64,000 bases of DNA from positions 94,320-158,319 of the forward strand of contig JAPLSY010000029.1 of NCBI GenBank assembly GCA_026398415.1, in the 5' to 3' direction. The DNA comes from Kiritimatiellota bacterium. Lineage in GTDB: Bacteria > Verrucomicrobiota > Kiritimatiellia > JAAZAB01. Below are positions 1-11,095 of this stretch, piece after piece. The translations under genes were made by a program, and so were the position numbers. The notes under the pieces were generated by a model. That model was given only the letters and a program-made list of their open reading frames with translations. It was not told the origin of the DNA and searched no databases. How positions within the stretch are numbered: position 1 is the first letter of the stretch; the number at the start of each line of letters is the position of its first letter.

Positions 1-1125
1 TTTGCCGTTGCGCACGTTGCAGAAGGACTCCAGCGCCGGCGAGGCCGATCCCAGCAGGACGGCGCACGGCTCCAGGCGCCCGCGCATAACGGCCACGTCG
101 CGTGCATTGTAGCGCGGCGCCTCGGCCTGTTTATAACTGGGCTCATGCTCCTCATCCACCACGATCAGGCCCAGCCGCGCCACCGGCGCAAAAAGGGCCG
201 ACCGGGCGCCCACCACGATCCGCGCCTTGCCTTCATAAATGCGATACCACTCGTCATGCCGTTCGCCGTCCGATAAATGACTGTGCAACACGGCAATGGT
301 CTCGCCGAACCGGCTGCGGAACCGCTCCACCGTCTGCGGCGTAAGCGATATTTCGGGCACCAGCACGATGGCCCCGCGGCCCTGGTCGAGCCCATAGCGG
401 ATGGCCTGCAGATAGACCTCCGTTTTGCCCGAGCCGGTCACACCGTGCAGGAGCACCACGGAAGGCTGGAGCGTATCCATGGATTGCTTGACCAGGCTCA
501 GCGCCGCAGCCTGTTCAGGAAAAAGCGCCAGGGGCTCGGTCGGCAGAATCACCTGATCGGCCAGCGGATCGCGCAGAGTGGTCGCGCGCGTGAGGATGAC
601 TAATTTTTTATCCGCCAGGCTTTTAACGGCGGCCGACGTTGTGCCGGCCGCGCGGACCAAAACGGTAAGCGGCAAAGCACCATCGCGCCGCAGGACGTCC
701 AGGACCGCCGCCTGCTTGGGCGCGCGCTGACGCAACACATTCAACGCGGCCGCGTCCGGCGCGGTGCTCGCCAGGGTCACGAGTGTGTGTTCGATGAAAC
801 CCGCGCCCTTGCGTCGGACCGCACAGGGCAGAACGGTGCGAATGGCCTGCTCGATGGTGGCGGCGTAATAGTCCGCAATCCAGCGGGCCAGTTTCAGCAT
901 CGTTTCGTTAATGAGCGGCTTGGGACTGATCAGCGCGGCGATGGATTTCAGATCGTGCCGGTCGGAATGGTCAGCAAAGCCGACCACGTAGCCGCGGGCC
1001 GTGGAATGCCCAAACGGCACGTGCACGCGCGAACCTAAGCGCACGGTTGCGCCGAGCGCCTCGGGCACCTGGTAATCGAATTCGCGGTCCAGGGCAATTT
1101 CAACCACAACTTTGGCGATTTTCAT
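1..1125 (-). CDS. priA: Primosomal protein N' (replication restart helicase PriA), 3' part beyond window
   Basis: PriA is the DNA helicase that reloads the replisome at stalled forks. The first 375 residues are visible; the gene runs off the left edge. It starts MKIAKVVVEIALDREFDY, the typical 3'-DNA-binding domain, with PFGHSTARGYVVGF close behind. A Walker A motif GVTGSGKT lies at residues 228-235 and the DEEH box (VDEEHE) at about 323-328, as in superfamily 2 PriA proteins. The zinc-binding cysteines and helicase C-lobe lie outside the window. The ATG at 1125 gives the standard N-terminus. The gene diverges from the glycosidase to its right. Identification is secure; only completeness cannot be judged. 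Confidence 0.95.
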   Translation of the reverse strand, partial: MKIAKVVVEIALDREFDYQVPEALGATVRLGSRVHVPFGHSTARGYVVGFADHSDRHDLKSIAALISPKPLINETMLKLARWIADYYAATIEQAIRTVLPCAVRRKGAGFIEHTLVTLASTAPDAAALNVLRQRAPKQAAVLDVLRRDGALPLTVLVRAAGTTSAAVKSLADKKLVILTRATTLRDPLADQVILPTEPLALFPEQAAALSLVKQSMDTLQPSVVLLHGVTGSGKTEVYLQAIRYGLDQGRGAIVLVPEISLTPQTVERFRSRFGETIAVLHSHLSDGERHDEWYRIYEGKARIVVGARSALFAPVARLGLIVVDEEHEPSYKQAEAPRYNARDVAVMRGRLEPCAVLLGSASPALESFCNVRNGK

Positions 1126-1494
1126 CAAAACAGAATCCAGTGAAGCTCCCCGCGGCACTTGTCCTGCATAGCCTTGGCGACGCAGGCAGCCGCGGGGCAT
1201 CTTATATTTCAGCGAAACTCGGCAAAGCTCTGGCGAAGACGAGTAGTCAGGAGTCGGAAAGCGCCAAGCTCACCCAGGCGTTGCGCACTTTCGGCAACCT
1301 CCCGGGGATTCTGCGCCTTTGAGCGCAGAATTTCAACATCGCTTTGCCGGGCATGAAAAATAGCATTGATACGCAGGGAAGGAGGAGTATGTTTTGGCTT
1401 GGCGTTGAAAACGATTTGTAATGGAAATAGAATTGGCTCGGCCATCGCAAAATCCGGAGCGCGGCTGGGCCGAAATAAATTATCCGGGGGAAAT
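1126..1494. other. Intergenic region between divergent priA and the glycosidase gene
   Basis: About 370 bases that should contain both divergent promoters. I see no convincing sigma-70 hexamer pair, RNA gene or repeat. A minus-strand frame across about 1209-1374 has gene-like codon use (it includes the words SDVEILRSKAQNPREVAE) but no credible start or ribosome site. It could be the tail of a lost gene; I do not call it. Confidence 0.4.
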
Positions 1495-3687
1495 ATGGTG
1501 GCAGGCAAACCTGTCATGGAATCAGGTATGACTAAAAAGACCGATTTCTTATGGCAACCGTTTGTTCCCTGTGCCGGGGCTAATGCGCAAGCCGTGTTCG
1601 ATCTCAAAACCGGAGCGGCGGTCGATATCTTTATTCTCGCCGGGGTCAAGGTGGCCCACCACGTGAAACGGGCGCAAGTGTTTATTCAGCATCCCGGACT
1701 GCACTCGTCGGATATCGAGGTGTATACCAACCGGCATATTCAAGTGAATGAAGTGGCATATAACGCGGCGCAGGGTTATTGGCGCTTCGAATTCCTGCAC
1801 GATGCCGCGAAACGGCATTATATTGAGGCGGCCTGTGTTGTTCGGGAAGACAACCGCTTGTTGATCGAACTGACCGCGCATAATCGGTCGACTATCCCGG
1901 CCAAATGGGTCATCACGCTGTTGGCGGGCGTGAATCAGATGGGTAAAAACGTGGTGATGGATTCGACAAAGATCAAGTTGCCCAACCGCAAAGAATTTAC
2001 CTGTTACAGCGATCCGCCTTTAGATGCGGTGCCGGCCATACGTGGTCTTGAAAATGTATATTTGGATGGCGTTTTGGTGGATTGGGGACGCAAAGAAGAA
2101 CGGCAAAGATATCCGCACGGTTTCTTAATTCACCATGGCGAATGGCCGGTAGCGGCCGGTGCGTCATCCATGCGCCGGATTGTTTGTGGGACGCCCCAGA
2201 AAAACAAGGGGAAAATCAAGGTGCTGGACGCGAAGCGCAAGGCAATAGTCCATCCCGCGCCCGCCAAGTCTGTCCTTGAACGTGCCATCGAACATTTAAC
2301 CGCCCAATTGACGATGAATCGGCGTTATCCGCCATCCAAGAAATCCGGCGGGGCGCCCTTTCCCGTGTTTACGCCATGCGCGTCGATGGAAATAGAATAT
2401 CTATGGGATGCCGGCTTTGTCGGCGTCGGACTTGCCGCCTGCGATCCGACACTGGCCGAAGCGTGCATTCGTCAATATCTTCCCGCTCAGCCGCAGACAA
2501 TATGGCCGCAGGTTATAGGCGCCGCCGTGCCGATCCAGATTATTGCGGCTTGGGAGCTGTTTCAGCAGACGCGAACATGCGGGGCGTTGCGGCGGATGTA
2601 TCCGGGCTTACATGAATTGTGGTTGTGTGCGGCGGGGTATCATGCTTGGCCGGGCAAGATCAATCTGGATCGCGACCAGGATGGTTTGATTTTGGCGCCG
2701 GGCGGCGGAAGCGGTTTGGATGACGCGCCTTCCCAGATCTGGGGGCGCGGGTATGGCATAGGCTGGGCCAGACAGGATCATTATTGGACGAATCCGATTG
2801 CCGTCAACGACACGGGCAAATGCATCCCGACGGAATCCGTGAATATGACCGCCTTCGTTGTTTTATGCGCCAAGTTGTTAAAACAGATGAGCGCAGCGCT
2901 GAAACAGCCGGCCAGTCCGAAATATGACGAATTTATTCGCCGGGCCGAAAGGGCCCTGCAAGCGTATTGCTGGAATGGAAAAACCGGACATTTTCACTGG
3001 GTGGTTGAACAATCCCATGCGCAATGTCCCTATTATGACCTCAGCGGGTTAACTCCGCTCTTCAGCGGATCGTATCGCTCGGATGAACAGAAAAACAATT
3101 TGATCCGGCGCCTGACGAGCCAATATCTGACGCCGCTGGGATTAACCACGGTGGATCGGCAAGCGGATTTCTACCGGCAAGGCTACTGGTGTGGGGCCGT
3201 GTGGTTTCCGTTTCAATGGCTGTTCTGGAAATGGTTTATGGGACAGGGCCGGTTCAGGGAAGCCCATACCCTGGCCCATCGGTTTTTGAAAGCCTATGCG
3301 CTCTGCTACGCCCATCGTCCGGCCTCTTATGAAAAAATCGACCTGGAAACACGGAAAGGCGGCGGTGACCTGGGATTCGGCGGCTTGGCGGCGCCTCTGG
3401 TGAATATCTGGGCCGCATATCATAAACCAGGCACGGTTAGTTTTGGTTTTGGGACGACCCCTTTGGCCGTGGAAATTACGCCTGACTTGACATCGGCAAC
3501 TATAGTCGTGGAGTCAGGCGCAGAAAATAACGATGCCGGCGGATTAGTTGTGCTGGCGCCGTCGAGAAAGTACCTGGTCAGCAGTTGCGGCCGCCGGTGG
3601 ACCAGGCGAAGCAATGCGCAAGGTATGTTGGAATTCACCTTTCTTGCGCGGGAAAAACGCGCGGAAATAACGATCAAAGCGGAATGA
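1495..3687 (+). CDS. GH63-like glycosidase ((alpha/alpha)6-barrel, glucosidase/trehalase-like)
   Basis: A predicted glycoside hydrolase of 730 residues. The start at ATG 1495 is preceded by a GGGGGA ribosome site; the frame stays open upstream but without a better start. No signal peptide is visible, so it is probably cytoplasmic. The N-terminal half is beta-rich. The C-terminal half carries (alpha/alpha)6-barrel landmarks of the GH63/GH37 clan: YLWDAGFVGVGLA, then SGLDDAPSQIW at about residue 406 with the paired Asp typical of the catalytic-acid loop, then TESVNMTAFV, then RQGYWCGAVWFPFQWLFW, and GGGDLGFGG near the end. Substrate cannot be read from sequence; alpha-glucosides or mannosylglycerate-type substrates are possible. 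A related but frameshifted gene lies at 49783-51812. Confidence 0.72.
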   Translation: MVAGKPVMESGMTKKTDFLWQPFVPCAGANAQAVFDLKTGAAVDIFILAGVKVAHHVKRAQVFIQHPGLHSSDIEVYTNRHIQVNEVAYNAAQGYWRFEFLHDAAKRHYIEAACVVREDNRLLIELTAHNRSTIPAKWVITLLAGVNQMGKNVVMDSTKIKLPNRKEFTCYSDPPLDAVPAIRGLENVYLDGVLVDWGRKEERQRYPHGFLIHHGEWPVAAGASSMRRIVCGTPQKNKGKIKVLDAKRKAIVHPAPAKSVLERAIEHLTAQLTMNRRYPPSKKSGGAPFPVFTPCASMEIEYLWDAGFVGVGLAACDPTLAEACIRQYLPAQPQTIWPQVIGAAVPIQIIAAWELFQQTRTCGALRRMYPGLHELWLCAAGYHAWPGKINLDRDQDGLILAPGGGSGLDDAPSQIWGRGYGIGWARQDHYWTNPIAVNDTGKCIPTESVNMTAFVVLCAKLLKQMSAALKQPASPKYDEFIRRAERALQAYCWNGKTGHFHWVVEQSHAQCPYYDLSGLTPLFSGSYRSDEQKNNLIRRLTSQYLTPLGLTTVDRQADFYRQGYWCGAVWFPFQWLFWKWFMGQGRFREAHTLAHRFLKAYALCYAHRPASYEKIDLETRKGGGDLGFGGLAAPLVNIWAAYHKPGTVSFGFGTTPLAVEITPDLTSATIVVESGAENNDAGGLVVLAPSRKYLVSSCGRRWTRRSNAQGMLEFTFLAREKRAEITIKAE

Positions 3688-3728
3688 ACGCCTCGGGCAT
3701 CGGGCAATCGAATTCGCTGTCCAGAAAT

Positions 3729-4145
3729 TCATTCGCCGATGATTTTGACGAGCACCCGTTTGCGGCGCAAACCGTCGAACTCGCCATAGAAGATCTGCTC
3801 CCAGGGCCCGAAATCCAGTTTGCCACCCGTCACGGCCACCATCACTTCCCGGCCCATGATCGTCCTTTTGAGATGGGCATCGGCGTTATCTTCGGCGCCA
3901 TTGTGCCGATATTGGGAATGCGGTTTTTCCGGCGCCAGCTTTTCCAGCCACTTTTCCATGTCCGCGTGCAGGCCGCTCTCGTCGTCGTTGATAAATACGC
4001 TGGCCGTGATGTGCATCGCGTTAACCAGTATGAGGCCGTCCCGGACGCCGCTCTCGGCGAGGCACTGTTCCACTTCCGGCGTGATGTTGACGAAGCCACG
4101 CCTGCTCGGAATCTCAAACCAGAGTTCTTTACGATAGGATTTCAT
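3729..4145 (-). CDS. yjbQ: YjbQ/UPF0047 family protein (secondary thiamine-phosphate synthase-like)
   Basis: A 138-residue protein matching the YjbQ family, whose members show weak thiamine-phosphate synthase activity and otherwise have unclear roles. Family landmarks are [31 protein letters not shown] with a conserved His, [20 protein letters not shown], and [18 protein letters not shown] near the end. The ATG at 4145 follows GGAAGGGGAA and gives the usual family length; the frame extends upstream into the preceding gene's 3' end without a good start. It follows the large lipoprotein on the same strand with a gap of about 100 bases and converges with the glycosidase. Confidence 0.88.
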   Translation of the reverse strand: MKSYRKELWFEIPSRRGFVNITPEVEQCLAESGVRDGLILVNAMHITASVFINDDESGLHADMEKWLEKLAPEKPHSQYRHNGAEDNADAHLKRTIMGREVMVAVTGGKLDFGPWEQIFYGEFDGLRRKRVLVKIIGE

Positions 4146-4242
4146 ATTTTCCCCTTCCCATTTGATCCTTGCATCCGCTTTTGAACGTTGCCGACTGATC
4201 AGTTCGATCAGCATAAACGGACAAGCCCTTGCTGCCTGAGTG

Positions 4243-7200
4243 TCATGGTCGTATCTCCTTGATGGACACTTGTACTGGTGTTTCGTCGAGGAACGACCGG
4301 TAGAACACGCTCTTGCCCGGATCGGTGGAAGTGACCAGGTCGAGATGCTTGTCGCCATTCAGGTCCACGGCATTGAGCTTGACGTCGTGGCACGCATCCA
4401 GCATGCCGTTCAGCTTTTTCATCGGCTGGCGCGCCGCGAAGACCGGCTCGGTCCGCGTGCCCACGTTCCGGAAGAAGTCCACGGTTGAATTGTACCTCAA
4501 CCCAATATTGGCTGACGACGTGATGATGTCGATAAGCCCGTCCTCATCCCAGTCAACCAGTGTGACCATGGTGCGTGGTTGGCACCGGAACGCACTGCCG
4601 TCCTTGTGCATGAGCGTGACGCCGGGGCCCAGTTGCGGCCGTGTCTTTGTGCCGACATTCGGGAAGAGCACGAGATAGCCCTCGCTCCACGTTTCCTGTT
4701 CGGGTGTAGCGCCTTTGCCCCTTCGGCCGTCGGCAATCATCATAACCATATCGAGCAGCCCGTCACCGTTCATGTCCGCAATACCCGGCGTGCAGCGATA
4801 GCCGACCTTGAGCCGGTTGCCGGAGACACCCTGCACGCTGTTCGCATTCCCGTCAAAGGCAAGGGTGAACAGCGCTTTTCCCGCGGCATCCTGGATCTCG
4901 AACTCGTCCAGCACGCCCCCTGCGGGCGACGAAAAATCGGTCGGATGCAATGCCCACCGGCTGGGATATTCGCGTTCCCGCTGCACCCCCATCCAGGCAT
5001 GGCTACCGATGTGCATGCGCGTGCCAACCGGCACGTTCCGGACGGGCTCCGGACTGGATGCGAGCGTCTTGCCGTCAACGGCAAGCGTCATCCCGTTTGT
5101 TCCCCATGCGGCTTCGATCCGGTACCACGCGTTACTGTCCCACGCCAGCGTCGGCGCCTCAAGGCGGCGCTCTCCGGACTGGAAACAGAGTTGGCCATGG
5201 GCAGTCACGAACAACGCAAATGGGGCCGGTACCTTGAGATCGGGTAAATTTCCCTGGTAATGGCGCATCAGGGCGTCACTCGCAACCCCGCTTGCTATCG
5301 GAGTGGGCGCGGTATGGAACAAATAGTGTTCCCGGTTTTCGTCGGCTGCCGGCCACTTCGGCTTGAACCAAAACTGGATCTTGCCGCCATCCGGCGCAAA
5401 CGCGCCCGCGGTGCGGTACGAGAGGTAATCCAGGAACGTTTTGTCGTTGATCAGGGCGCCCTGCCCGGTCTTGCCCGGGACGAACTGCACGTGATCGCAC
5501 GTCCCGCCGCCCGGCCGCAATTCCACTTCCGGCGCGAACCGGTTCCCGCCCAGGTTCTCGTAGTAGTGCAGGTAGCCGAATCGCCAACCATGCTCGGAGT
5601 TCATGAGCAGATCGAGGTCGCCATCGCCATCCCAGTCAACCGGCACGACGCCGGCATAGAGGGCGCTATACTCGCCGTGGTCAGGACAGCCGTACCAGTC
5701 CAGCCGATTCGGGTCCACGGGAATGGTTTTGGTCTCGCGGAAGAGCCCATCCTGCCAGACCGCCACTTCGAGATCGGGGCAGGTTTCGGCAGGCAAGAGG
5801 TGGTCCAAGTCGCCATCGCCGTCCCAGTCAACCATGGCCTGCGCGCGCAGGTTGCTGCGCGGCATCTCCTGCTGCTGGGTCAATGGCGGACGCAAGGAGC
5901 GACCGAGTTTGAGATTATGCCGGTCGCCTTCGTTTAGGTAGACTCTACAGGATATGGATGGATAGTAAAAACCGATGTCCAGCGGCTTGTCGCCGATCTT
6001 GAGCTGACGGCCCGGCGCCAGGACGAAATGCGTCTTGTCGCCGGTGTTCTCGTACAGCCAGACGTGTGGCGGCACGCAGACGGTCAGGTCCAGGTCGCCG
6101 TCCGCGTCAAGGTCGGCAAGGGCCGGAGATGTTTTTCTGGAGCCTTGGGCGGCACGATTCCGGACAATGGCGGCATCGAGCACCTGGCCTGGTTTGAAGA
6201 CCGGAGTTCCGTCCGGATCCAGTCCCGTGCCTTCGTGCAGGCTCAGTCGCTCGGAATCCTTGCCGGGCACCACCACGATGGCATCGGCAATCCCATCGCC
6301 GGTAACGTCGCCAAAGGCGGCCATACCCTTGCCCTTGGGCAGGCCGCGCGGGACGCGTCCCGGCGCCATGACCGGAAACGTCGCCGGGCCGAGGTTGCGG
6401 TGGAATGTGTACCCTGCGCGTTCGTACCCCCGCAGGAAAATGTCCACAAGACCGTCGCCATCGAAGTCGATCGGACTGGGCATGGAAAAATTAATTCCGT
6501 GATTGTCTGTTGCGGCGGCGGCGATCGGCATGCCGGTGGTATCGCGCGCGAGCCAATGCTCGCGTTCCGAGAATTGCGGTTTGTTGGTTGTCCCGAGGTT
6601 CAACCATACGTGGCAATAGTCGGTCCAGCGGCCGGCAACCGCATCCTGCCTGCCGTCGCCATTCCAGTCAAGGAACATACAGGTCCAGAGATCCCACGGC
6701 AGGGAATCGTTGGCCACATTATCGAAGTAGAAGTGGTCGCCGTCGCCGAGCGTGCGCATGCCTTTCGCGGGCGGACGTTCCGGTGACGGCAGGAAACGCA
6801 CCGCAAACTGCCGGGCGCCGCGATCCCGTATTGTCCAGGTCAGGACACCACGTTTCGGGTCGAGGCGGTCGAACCGGGAATTGCACAGGAACCGGCGCAC
6901 CCCGTCCGCACCGGGCTGCTGAGCTTTAAGACTTCCCTTTGCATCCACTTCCACCAACTGTATTTCGTAAGGGTTGACCGGGCGCCCGAACGCGGCTTCG
7001 ACCAGGCGCAGGTCGAGATGCACCTTGGCCGGATACGACTGGTGCGGCGTGTCGCCGGGGTCCACGGAAAGCAGCAGTTCTCCAACCGGTTTTTTGTCAA
7101 TCCCCGGGACGACCGTCTGGCCGCCGTTGCGGACTGCACACGCACGCCAGGGGATTAGCCACTGCCCGACCTGATTCCATTCCGTCTCGAACTCGCTGAG

Positions 7201-8604
7201 TTCCTGCGCACTGCCCATCGGCAGTTTTGCCAGCCGTTCGGTAAACTTTGCGAGTTCGGCGCCATACAGGTCCCGGACAGCCCGGTCAAGCGGCGACGGG
7301 GTCTGTGCCGCAAACTTCCTGGTCCATATCACCAGTTCGTCCTGCAACCGTGATCGCAATTGGCTAAGCTGCCTGTTGTTGTCCGCCAGTTGTTCCGCGG
7401 TCAGCCACTCAATTTCGCGGACGTTCACTTTGCGCTCCGCCGGCGGCAGCGGTGTGCTGTCCGCACGCCCGACACGCCGCCCCTCGTCATAGGTCGAAGG
7501 CATTATGACCCGGAAGCGGCTGACCTTCCGGGGGGCAAACTGTGCCACGACGTAGAAGGGACCCGGCTTGCCTTTATACCGTGGCACGGGTACGGCCGCG
7601 CCGAGCGCTTGCCACCGGTTGCTGATCAATCCCTGAATCTCGATTTGGCGCGGCGAGCACTCCGTACTGGGCATCTCCCAGTAGATAAGCGCGCCCGGGT
7701 GAATTCGCACCATCGCCAGTTGCACAGGATTTGGCAAGATGACCTCGACAAAATTAGAGCAACCGGTTCCGGACCACGAACCAGATTGGCCCGTGTCGCC
7801 GTCAATCAGTTTCCAGGGGCTTTGGTCGGCCGCCGCCGCACCGGTGCGCACCAATGTTCCCAAAGTGGCCGGTTCGCGGTAAAGCCGGATCTCGTCGATG
7901 AGCCCCGGACAGGGCTCGCCGCTCGAAAGGTTCGCCCCGACGGACATGACCGACTGCATAGCGCCCAGGCTGAACGGCGTGCCCCGCCGTACGCCATCGG
8001 TCACCTCACGCCCGTCGAAGAACAAGGAAATGAAACCGCCGGCGCCATCCCAGCTCCCGGCTATGTGGTGCCACTCGCCCGGCTTCCAGGAATAGTCCCG
8101 GCCTTCGGTCGCCCCGGCCTCGAACCTAGTGCCGTTCCGGTCGCAGATGACCATGAACAGCCCGTTGCGGCCGCCCGCGCCGCTTTTGTACATGGAGATG
8201 CTTGCCTTCCCGGATGCTTCGCCGCGAATGTCAAAAAACCGGTGGTAGGCATTGTCCGCACTGGCAAAGTCCGGCCGGATCCACATCTCGATGGCGCCGG
8301 CTTCCGGGTTGAACTCCGCGGGCAAGGCAAAGCGCAGGGGTTTATCCGTAATCACTGCCGCCAGGCCGGTTTGGCCGGGAGCGGTTTGAACCGCAACGCC
8401 GAGCGGCGCCGGATCCGGCGGCCGGCGCGCAGGATCAAAAGAAATTGATAAAACTGCCGGGCCCGGCTGAGGAAAACCAGGGCCGGCCGGGACAGGTTTT
8501 TTAACGGTACAGGAGGACAATAGTTGGATACACAAGAGGGCCGTAAGGCAGAATGTGAAATGCATGATCCCGATCTTTGCCGGTGAATTCTGTCGCATAG
8601 CCAT
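4243..8604 (-). CDS. Giant LamG / discoidin-like / VCBS (FG-GAP) repeat lipoprotein
   Basis: A 1453-residue predicted outer-membrane or secreted lipoprotein. AGGAGG six bases before ATG 8604 fixes the start. The N-terminus is a lipoprotein signal with Cys32 in an LSSC lipobox. In order: a LamG/concanavalin-like domain (from about residue 104, [10 protein letters not shown]); a discoidin (F5/8-type C)-like region at about 250-395; a helical linker; calcium-type FG-GAP/VCBS repeats ([68 protein letters not shown]); a second LamG domain ([11 protein letters not shown]); and three more FG-GAP repeats. The DxDxDG loops should bind calcium. The architecture points to cell-surface glycan or matrix binding, consistent with the glycosidases nearby. 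No catalytic domain was recognised. Confidence 0.8.
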   Translation of the reverse strand: MAMRQNSPAKIGIMHFTFCLTALLCIQLLSSCTVKKPVPAGPGFPQPGPAVLSISFDPARRPPDPAPLGVAVQTAPGQTGLAAVITDKPLRFALPAEFNPEAGAIEMWIRPDFASADNAYHRFFDIRGEASGKASISMYKSGAGGRNGLFMVICDRNGTRFEAGATEGRDYSWKPGEWHHIAGSWDGAGGFISLFFDGREVTDGVRRGTPFSLGAMQSVMSVGANLSSGEPCPGLIDEIRLYREPATLGTLVRTGAAAADQSPWKLIDGDTGQSGSWSGTGCSNFVEVILPNPVQLAMVRIHPGALIYWEMPSTECSPRQIEIQGLISNRWQALGAAVPVPRYKGKPGPFYVVAQFAPRKVSRFRVIMPSTYDEGRRVGRADSTPLPPAERKVNVREIEWLTAEQLADNNRQLSQLRSRLQDELVIWTRKFAAQTPSPLDRAVRDLYGAELAKFTERLAKLPMGSAQELSEFETEWNQVGQWLIPWRACAVRNGGQTVVPGIDKKPVGELLLSVDPGDTPHQSYPAKVHLDLRLVEAAFGRPVNPYEIQLVEVDAKGSLKAQQPGADGVRRFLCNSRFDRLDPKRGVLTWTIRDRGARQFAVRFLPSPERPPAKGMRTLGDGDHFYFDNVANDSLPWDLWTCMFLDWNGDGRQDAVAGRWTDYCHVWLNLGTTNKPQFSEREHWLARDTTGMPIAAAATDNHGINFSMPSPIDFDGDGLVDIFLRGYERAGYTFHRNLGPATFPVMAPGRVPRGLPKGKGMAAFGDVTGDGIADAIVVVPGKDSERLSLHEGTGLDPDGTPVFKPGQVLDAAIVRNRAAQGSRKTSPALADLDADGDLDLTVCVPPHVWLYENTGDKTHFVLAPGRQLKIGDKPLDIGFYYPSISCRVYLNEGDRHNLKLGRSLRPPLTQQQEMPRSNLRAQAMVDWDGDGDLDHLLPAETCPDLEVAVWQDGLFRETKTIPVDPNRLDWYGCPDHGEYSALYAGVVPVDWDGDGDLDLLMNSEHGWRFGYLHYYENLGGNRFAPEVELRPGGGTCDHVQFVPGKTGQGALINDKTFLDYLSYRTAGAFAPDGGKIQFWFKPKWPAADENREHYLFHTAPTPIASGVASDALMRHYQGNLPDLKVPAPFALFVTAHGQLCFQSGERRLEAPTLAWDSNAWYRIEAAWGTNGMTLAVDGKTLASSPEPVRNVPVGTRMHIGSHAWMGVQREREYPSRWALHPTDFSSPAGGVLDEFEIQDAAGKALFTLAFDGNANSVQGVSGNRLKVGYRCTPGIADMNGDGLLDMVMMIADGRRGKGATPEQETWSEGYLVLFPNVGTKTRPQLGPGVTLMHKDGSAFRCQPRTMVTLVDWDEDGLIDIITSSANIGLRYNSTVDFFRNVGTRTEPVFAARQPMKKLNGMLDACHDVKLNAVDLNGDKHLDLVTSTDPGKSVFYRSFLDETPVQVSIKEIRP

Positions 8605-8909
8605 GGATAACCTCCTGATTTTGGCTTGGTAAAGTTAAGCGAAAAAAGCTTTTTTGTTGCCCCGTCTGGTCGCTCCAGTTATGATCCCCCGCGTGGTTGG
8701 CAATTTCAGGAGCGGAATTTATCACCTTAGTCTCCCACCTGAATAATTACAAAAAGATTATCAGCGTTACCGGCAATAGCGATATAATTTTTGATGCTTC
8801 TCCCGACTATCTTGCGGGGATACGCTATATTAGGAGTATGACAGATTAGCTCTTTTGGTAAAAATTGTCGAAAGTCCCGAAATAATTGGTGCTGACAGGA
8901 GGAATCGCC
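8605..8909. other. Divergent intergenic region
   Basis: About 305 bases between the lipoprotein and the propeller glycosidase, which diverge. It contains the self-complementary AT-rich block AAAAAAGCTTTTTT near 8643-8656. I see no other repeat, RNA gene or clear promoter. Confidence 0.35.
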
Positions 8910-9905
8910 GTGAGTAATGATACGCTGATCGTCCCGCCCCTTTACCACCCGCCCGGCATGTGGGCCTGGGACTTCTGGTTCGCCAAACAGGGCTCGACCT
9001 ACCATGCCTTCTATCTCCAGGCCCCGTGGTGTCTCGGCGAGCCCGGCCGCATGTACGGCAACGAGCATGTGGGCCATGCCACCTCCCAGGACCTCATCCA
9101 CTGGACGGACCAGGGGCCGGCCTTGATTGCCTTCAAAGACACTTGGAATGACGCCAGTATCGCCACCGGCAGCGTGGTCGCACACGGCGGCAAGTGGTGG
9201 ATGCTTTTCAGTGGGGTCGGCAATAAGGTCCGCGGCGTCGGCCTTGCCGAAAGCGATGACCTGATGCGCTGGCGGAAGGTGGGCGATGGACCCGTGGTGC
9301 CCTTCGGCAAGCCATTTGACGGAGTCTGGGAGGGCAAGCCGCTGCAGTGGGTGGCGTGCGCGGATCCGTATGTGTACCCCGATCCCGTTGCCGGCTGGTT
9401 CTACGCGATCATCAACTCGCAGGTCGTCGGTGTACCGATCAGCGAATCGGGTTGCCTGACGACCATGCGGTCCCGCGACATGAAAACCTGGGAGCCAGCT
9501 GGGGCCCTGACCTGTCCCGGCTGGTTCGAGCGGCTGGAAACTCCCCAAGTGTGGCAACACGGAGGGCGCTGGTACCTCTACTTCGGGGGAGCGCACGATC
9601 ACGGCCTGTCGGAAAGGTATTGCAAGGAAATGCCGGAGGAGGTAGTGAAGTTGCAGAGTCGGGTGAACTGCGTCTTCACTGCCGACCGTTTCGAGGGGCC
9701 CTACCGGCCCACCGGCAAGTGGTGGTTCACTTTGCCGGATGGTAAGCGGGGTTACATCGCCAAGGTGCTGCCCGACCCGGATGGCCGAGAGATGCTCTTC
9801 ATGGCTGTGGACGCCAAGCTCTCGCGACCCTATCCGGTAAACTACGCTGCGGATGGCTCCCTGGTGCTGGGAAAGCCTGCTGTGGCGACACCATTGTTGA
9901 CTTGA
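8910..9905 (+). CDS. GH32/GH43-like five-bladed beta-propeller glycosidase
   Basis: A 331-residue protein. GTG at 8910 is chosen because AGGAGG lies seven bases upstream. It begins with LYHPPGMWAWDFWFAKQG and continues with GHATSQDLIHWTDQGPAL, the blade pattern seen in GH32, GH43 and GH130-like five-bladed propellers. Further landmarks are AHGGKWWMLFSGVG, ACADPYVYPDP, WEPAGALTCPGWFERLETPQ and YLYFGGAHDHG. The aspartates in WAWDFWF and ACADPY and the acidic ERLETPQ segment are candidate catalytic residues. There is no signal peptide, so it is probably cytoplasmic. Substrate is unknown; a fructoside, arabinoside or similar sugar is possible. It stands alone and converges with cobT. Confidence 0.7.
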   Translation: MSNDTLIVPPLYHPPGMWAWDFWFAKQGSTYHAFYLQAPWCLGEPGRMYGNEHVGHATSQDLIHWTDQGPALIAFKDTWNDASIATGSVVAHGGKWWMLFSGVGNKVRGVGLAESDDLMRWRKVGDGPVVPFGKPFDGVWEGKPLQWVACADPYVYPDPVAGWFYAIINSQVVGVPISESGCLTTMRSRDMKTWEPAGALTCPGWFERLETPQVWQHGGRWYLYFGGAHDHGLSERYCKEMPEEVVKLQSRVNCVFTADRFEGPYRPTGKWWFTLPDGKRGYIAKVLPDPDGREMLFMAVDAKLSRPYPVNYAADGSLVLGKPAVATPLLT

Positions 9906-10017
9906 CGTAAATTATTGGATTAACGCAGCGGGAAGCGGCACGGTTGGCGCTAGTATTTAATATTTATCTGCCTCTGGCTCTGCCATGCGGAGCCACAACG
10001 AATGGATTTGCTGCCCA

Positions 10018-11079
10018 TCAGGCTTTAGCGCCGGTGCTCACACCCGCCGAACTGAACGTCGCCATTTCATTATAGATCTTGAGCGACGCTTCGATAATCG
10101 AGAATGCCAGCGCGGCGCCGGTACCCTCGCCTAACCGCATTTCCAAATCGAGGATTGGTTTGATGCCAAACCGTTTGAAAAAGACACGGTGCCCCTTTTC
10201 CTGGGACAGGTGGCTGAAAAAGAGATAATCCAACACCGTTTTATTCATGCTGATCGCCGCCAATGCGCCGGCCGAGGAGATGAACCCATCAACCACAACC
10301 GGAATTCGCTTGGAGGCTGCGCCCAGGACGAGCCCGCAGATTGCGGCAATTTCAAAACCACCAAGGGCCGCAAGCGTATTTATAGGATCAACGAGCCTTT
10401 CCCGGTTCATATCAAGGGCCTTTTGAATTACCACCGCTTTTTTCACAAGGCTTGCATCGTCAATGCCCGTGCCCCGTCCGGTGACATCCGCAACCGGACA
10501 ACCCAGGAAGGCGGCAAACAAGGCTGAGGATGGGGTCGTATTCGCAATGCCCATCTCGCCGGTGCCGATCAGGGTGACCCCCTCCGCATGAGCGGTCTGC
10601 GCCAGATCAATGCCTGTTTCAATCGCACGCCACGCCTCAGCGACCGTCATAGCCGGCCCGCAGGCGATATTGCCGGTGCCATGCCGGATTTTCTTCCGGC
10701 ACAGGCCCGGGGCATGCGTCAACGGATCATCAACCCCCATATCAACCACGAGCAGTTCAGCGCCGACATGCCGGGCAAGCACATTAACCGCGGCGCCACC
10801 GGCCAGCATGTTCGCAACCATCTGGGGCGTAACCTCCTTGGGATAAGCCGAAACTCCTTCGGCCGCTACTCCGTGGTCGCATGCAAAACAGAAAATCTTC
10901 TTCTTGCCTAAGGTTGGTTTGATGTTCCCGGTCGCCAGGCAATATTGCAGAGCGATTTCCTCGAGCCGACCGAGACTGCCGCGTGGTTTGGTCAGGTCAT
11001 CCAGATGAGCTTGTATGGCCGGTTGAATGGTTTTGTCCGCGGGCACAATCGAATCCATCGCTTTATTCCGTTGCTGCAT
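10018..11079 (-). CDS. cobT: Nicotinate-nucleotide--dimethylbenzimidazole phosphoribosyltransferase (CobT)
   Basis: CobT makes alpha-ribazole phosphate, the activated lower ligand of cobalamin, from dimethylbenzimidazole and nicotinate mononucleotide. The protein has 353 residues, the normal family length. Landmarks are [19 protein letters not shown] near the start, [28 protein letters not shown] central motifs, [16 protein letters not shown], and [13 protein letters not shown] at the C-terminus with the catalytic Glu. ATG 11079 follows GAGGAGG. It lies 16 bases after the radical SAM gene, so both should be on the same B12-riboswitch-controlled transcript. No other cobalamin biosynthesis gene is present in the window. 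Confidence 0.95.
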   Translation of the reverse strand: MQQRNKAMDSIVPADKTIQPAIQAHLDDLTKPRGSLGRLEEIALQYCLATGNIKPTLGKKKIFCFACDHGVAAEGVSAYPKEVTPQMVANMLAGGAAVNVLARHVGAELLVVDMGVDDPLTHAPGLCRKKIRHGTGNIACGPAMTVAEAWRAIETGIDLAQTAHAEGVTLIGTGEMGIANTTPSSALFAAFLGCPVADVTGRGTGIDDASLVKKAVVIQKALDMNRERLVDPINTLAALGGFEIAAICGLVLGAASKRIPVVVDGFISSAGALAAISMNKTVLDYLFFSHLSQEKGHRVFFKRFGIKPILDLEMRLGEGTGAALAFSIIEASLKIYNEMATFSSAGVSTGAKA

Positions 11080-11095
11080 GGGGTTCCTCCTCGGT

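Noticed and set aside
1209..1374. Gene-like minus-strand frame between priA and the glycosidase
   Set aside because: Codon use looks real, but there is no start, ribosome site or recognised family; kept only as a note in the intergenic entry.
9975..9995. Possible terminator between the GH32/43-like gene and cobT
   Set aside because: TGGCTC/GAGCCA form a short stem, but no T-run follows on either strand.
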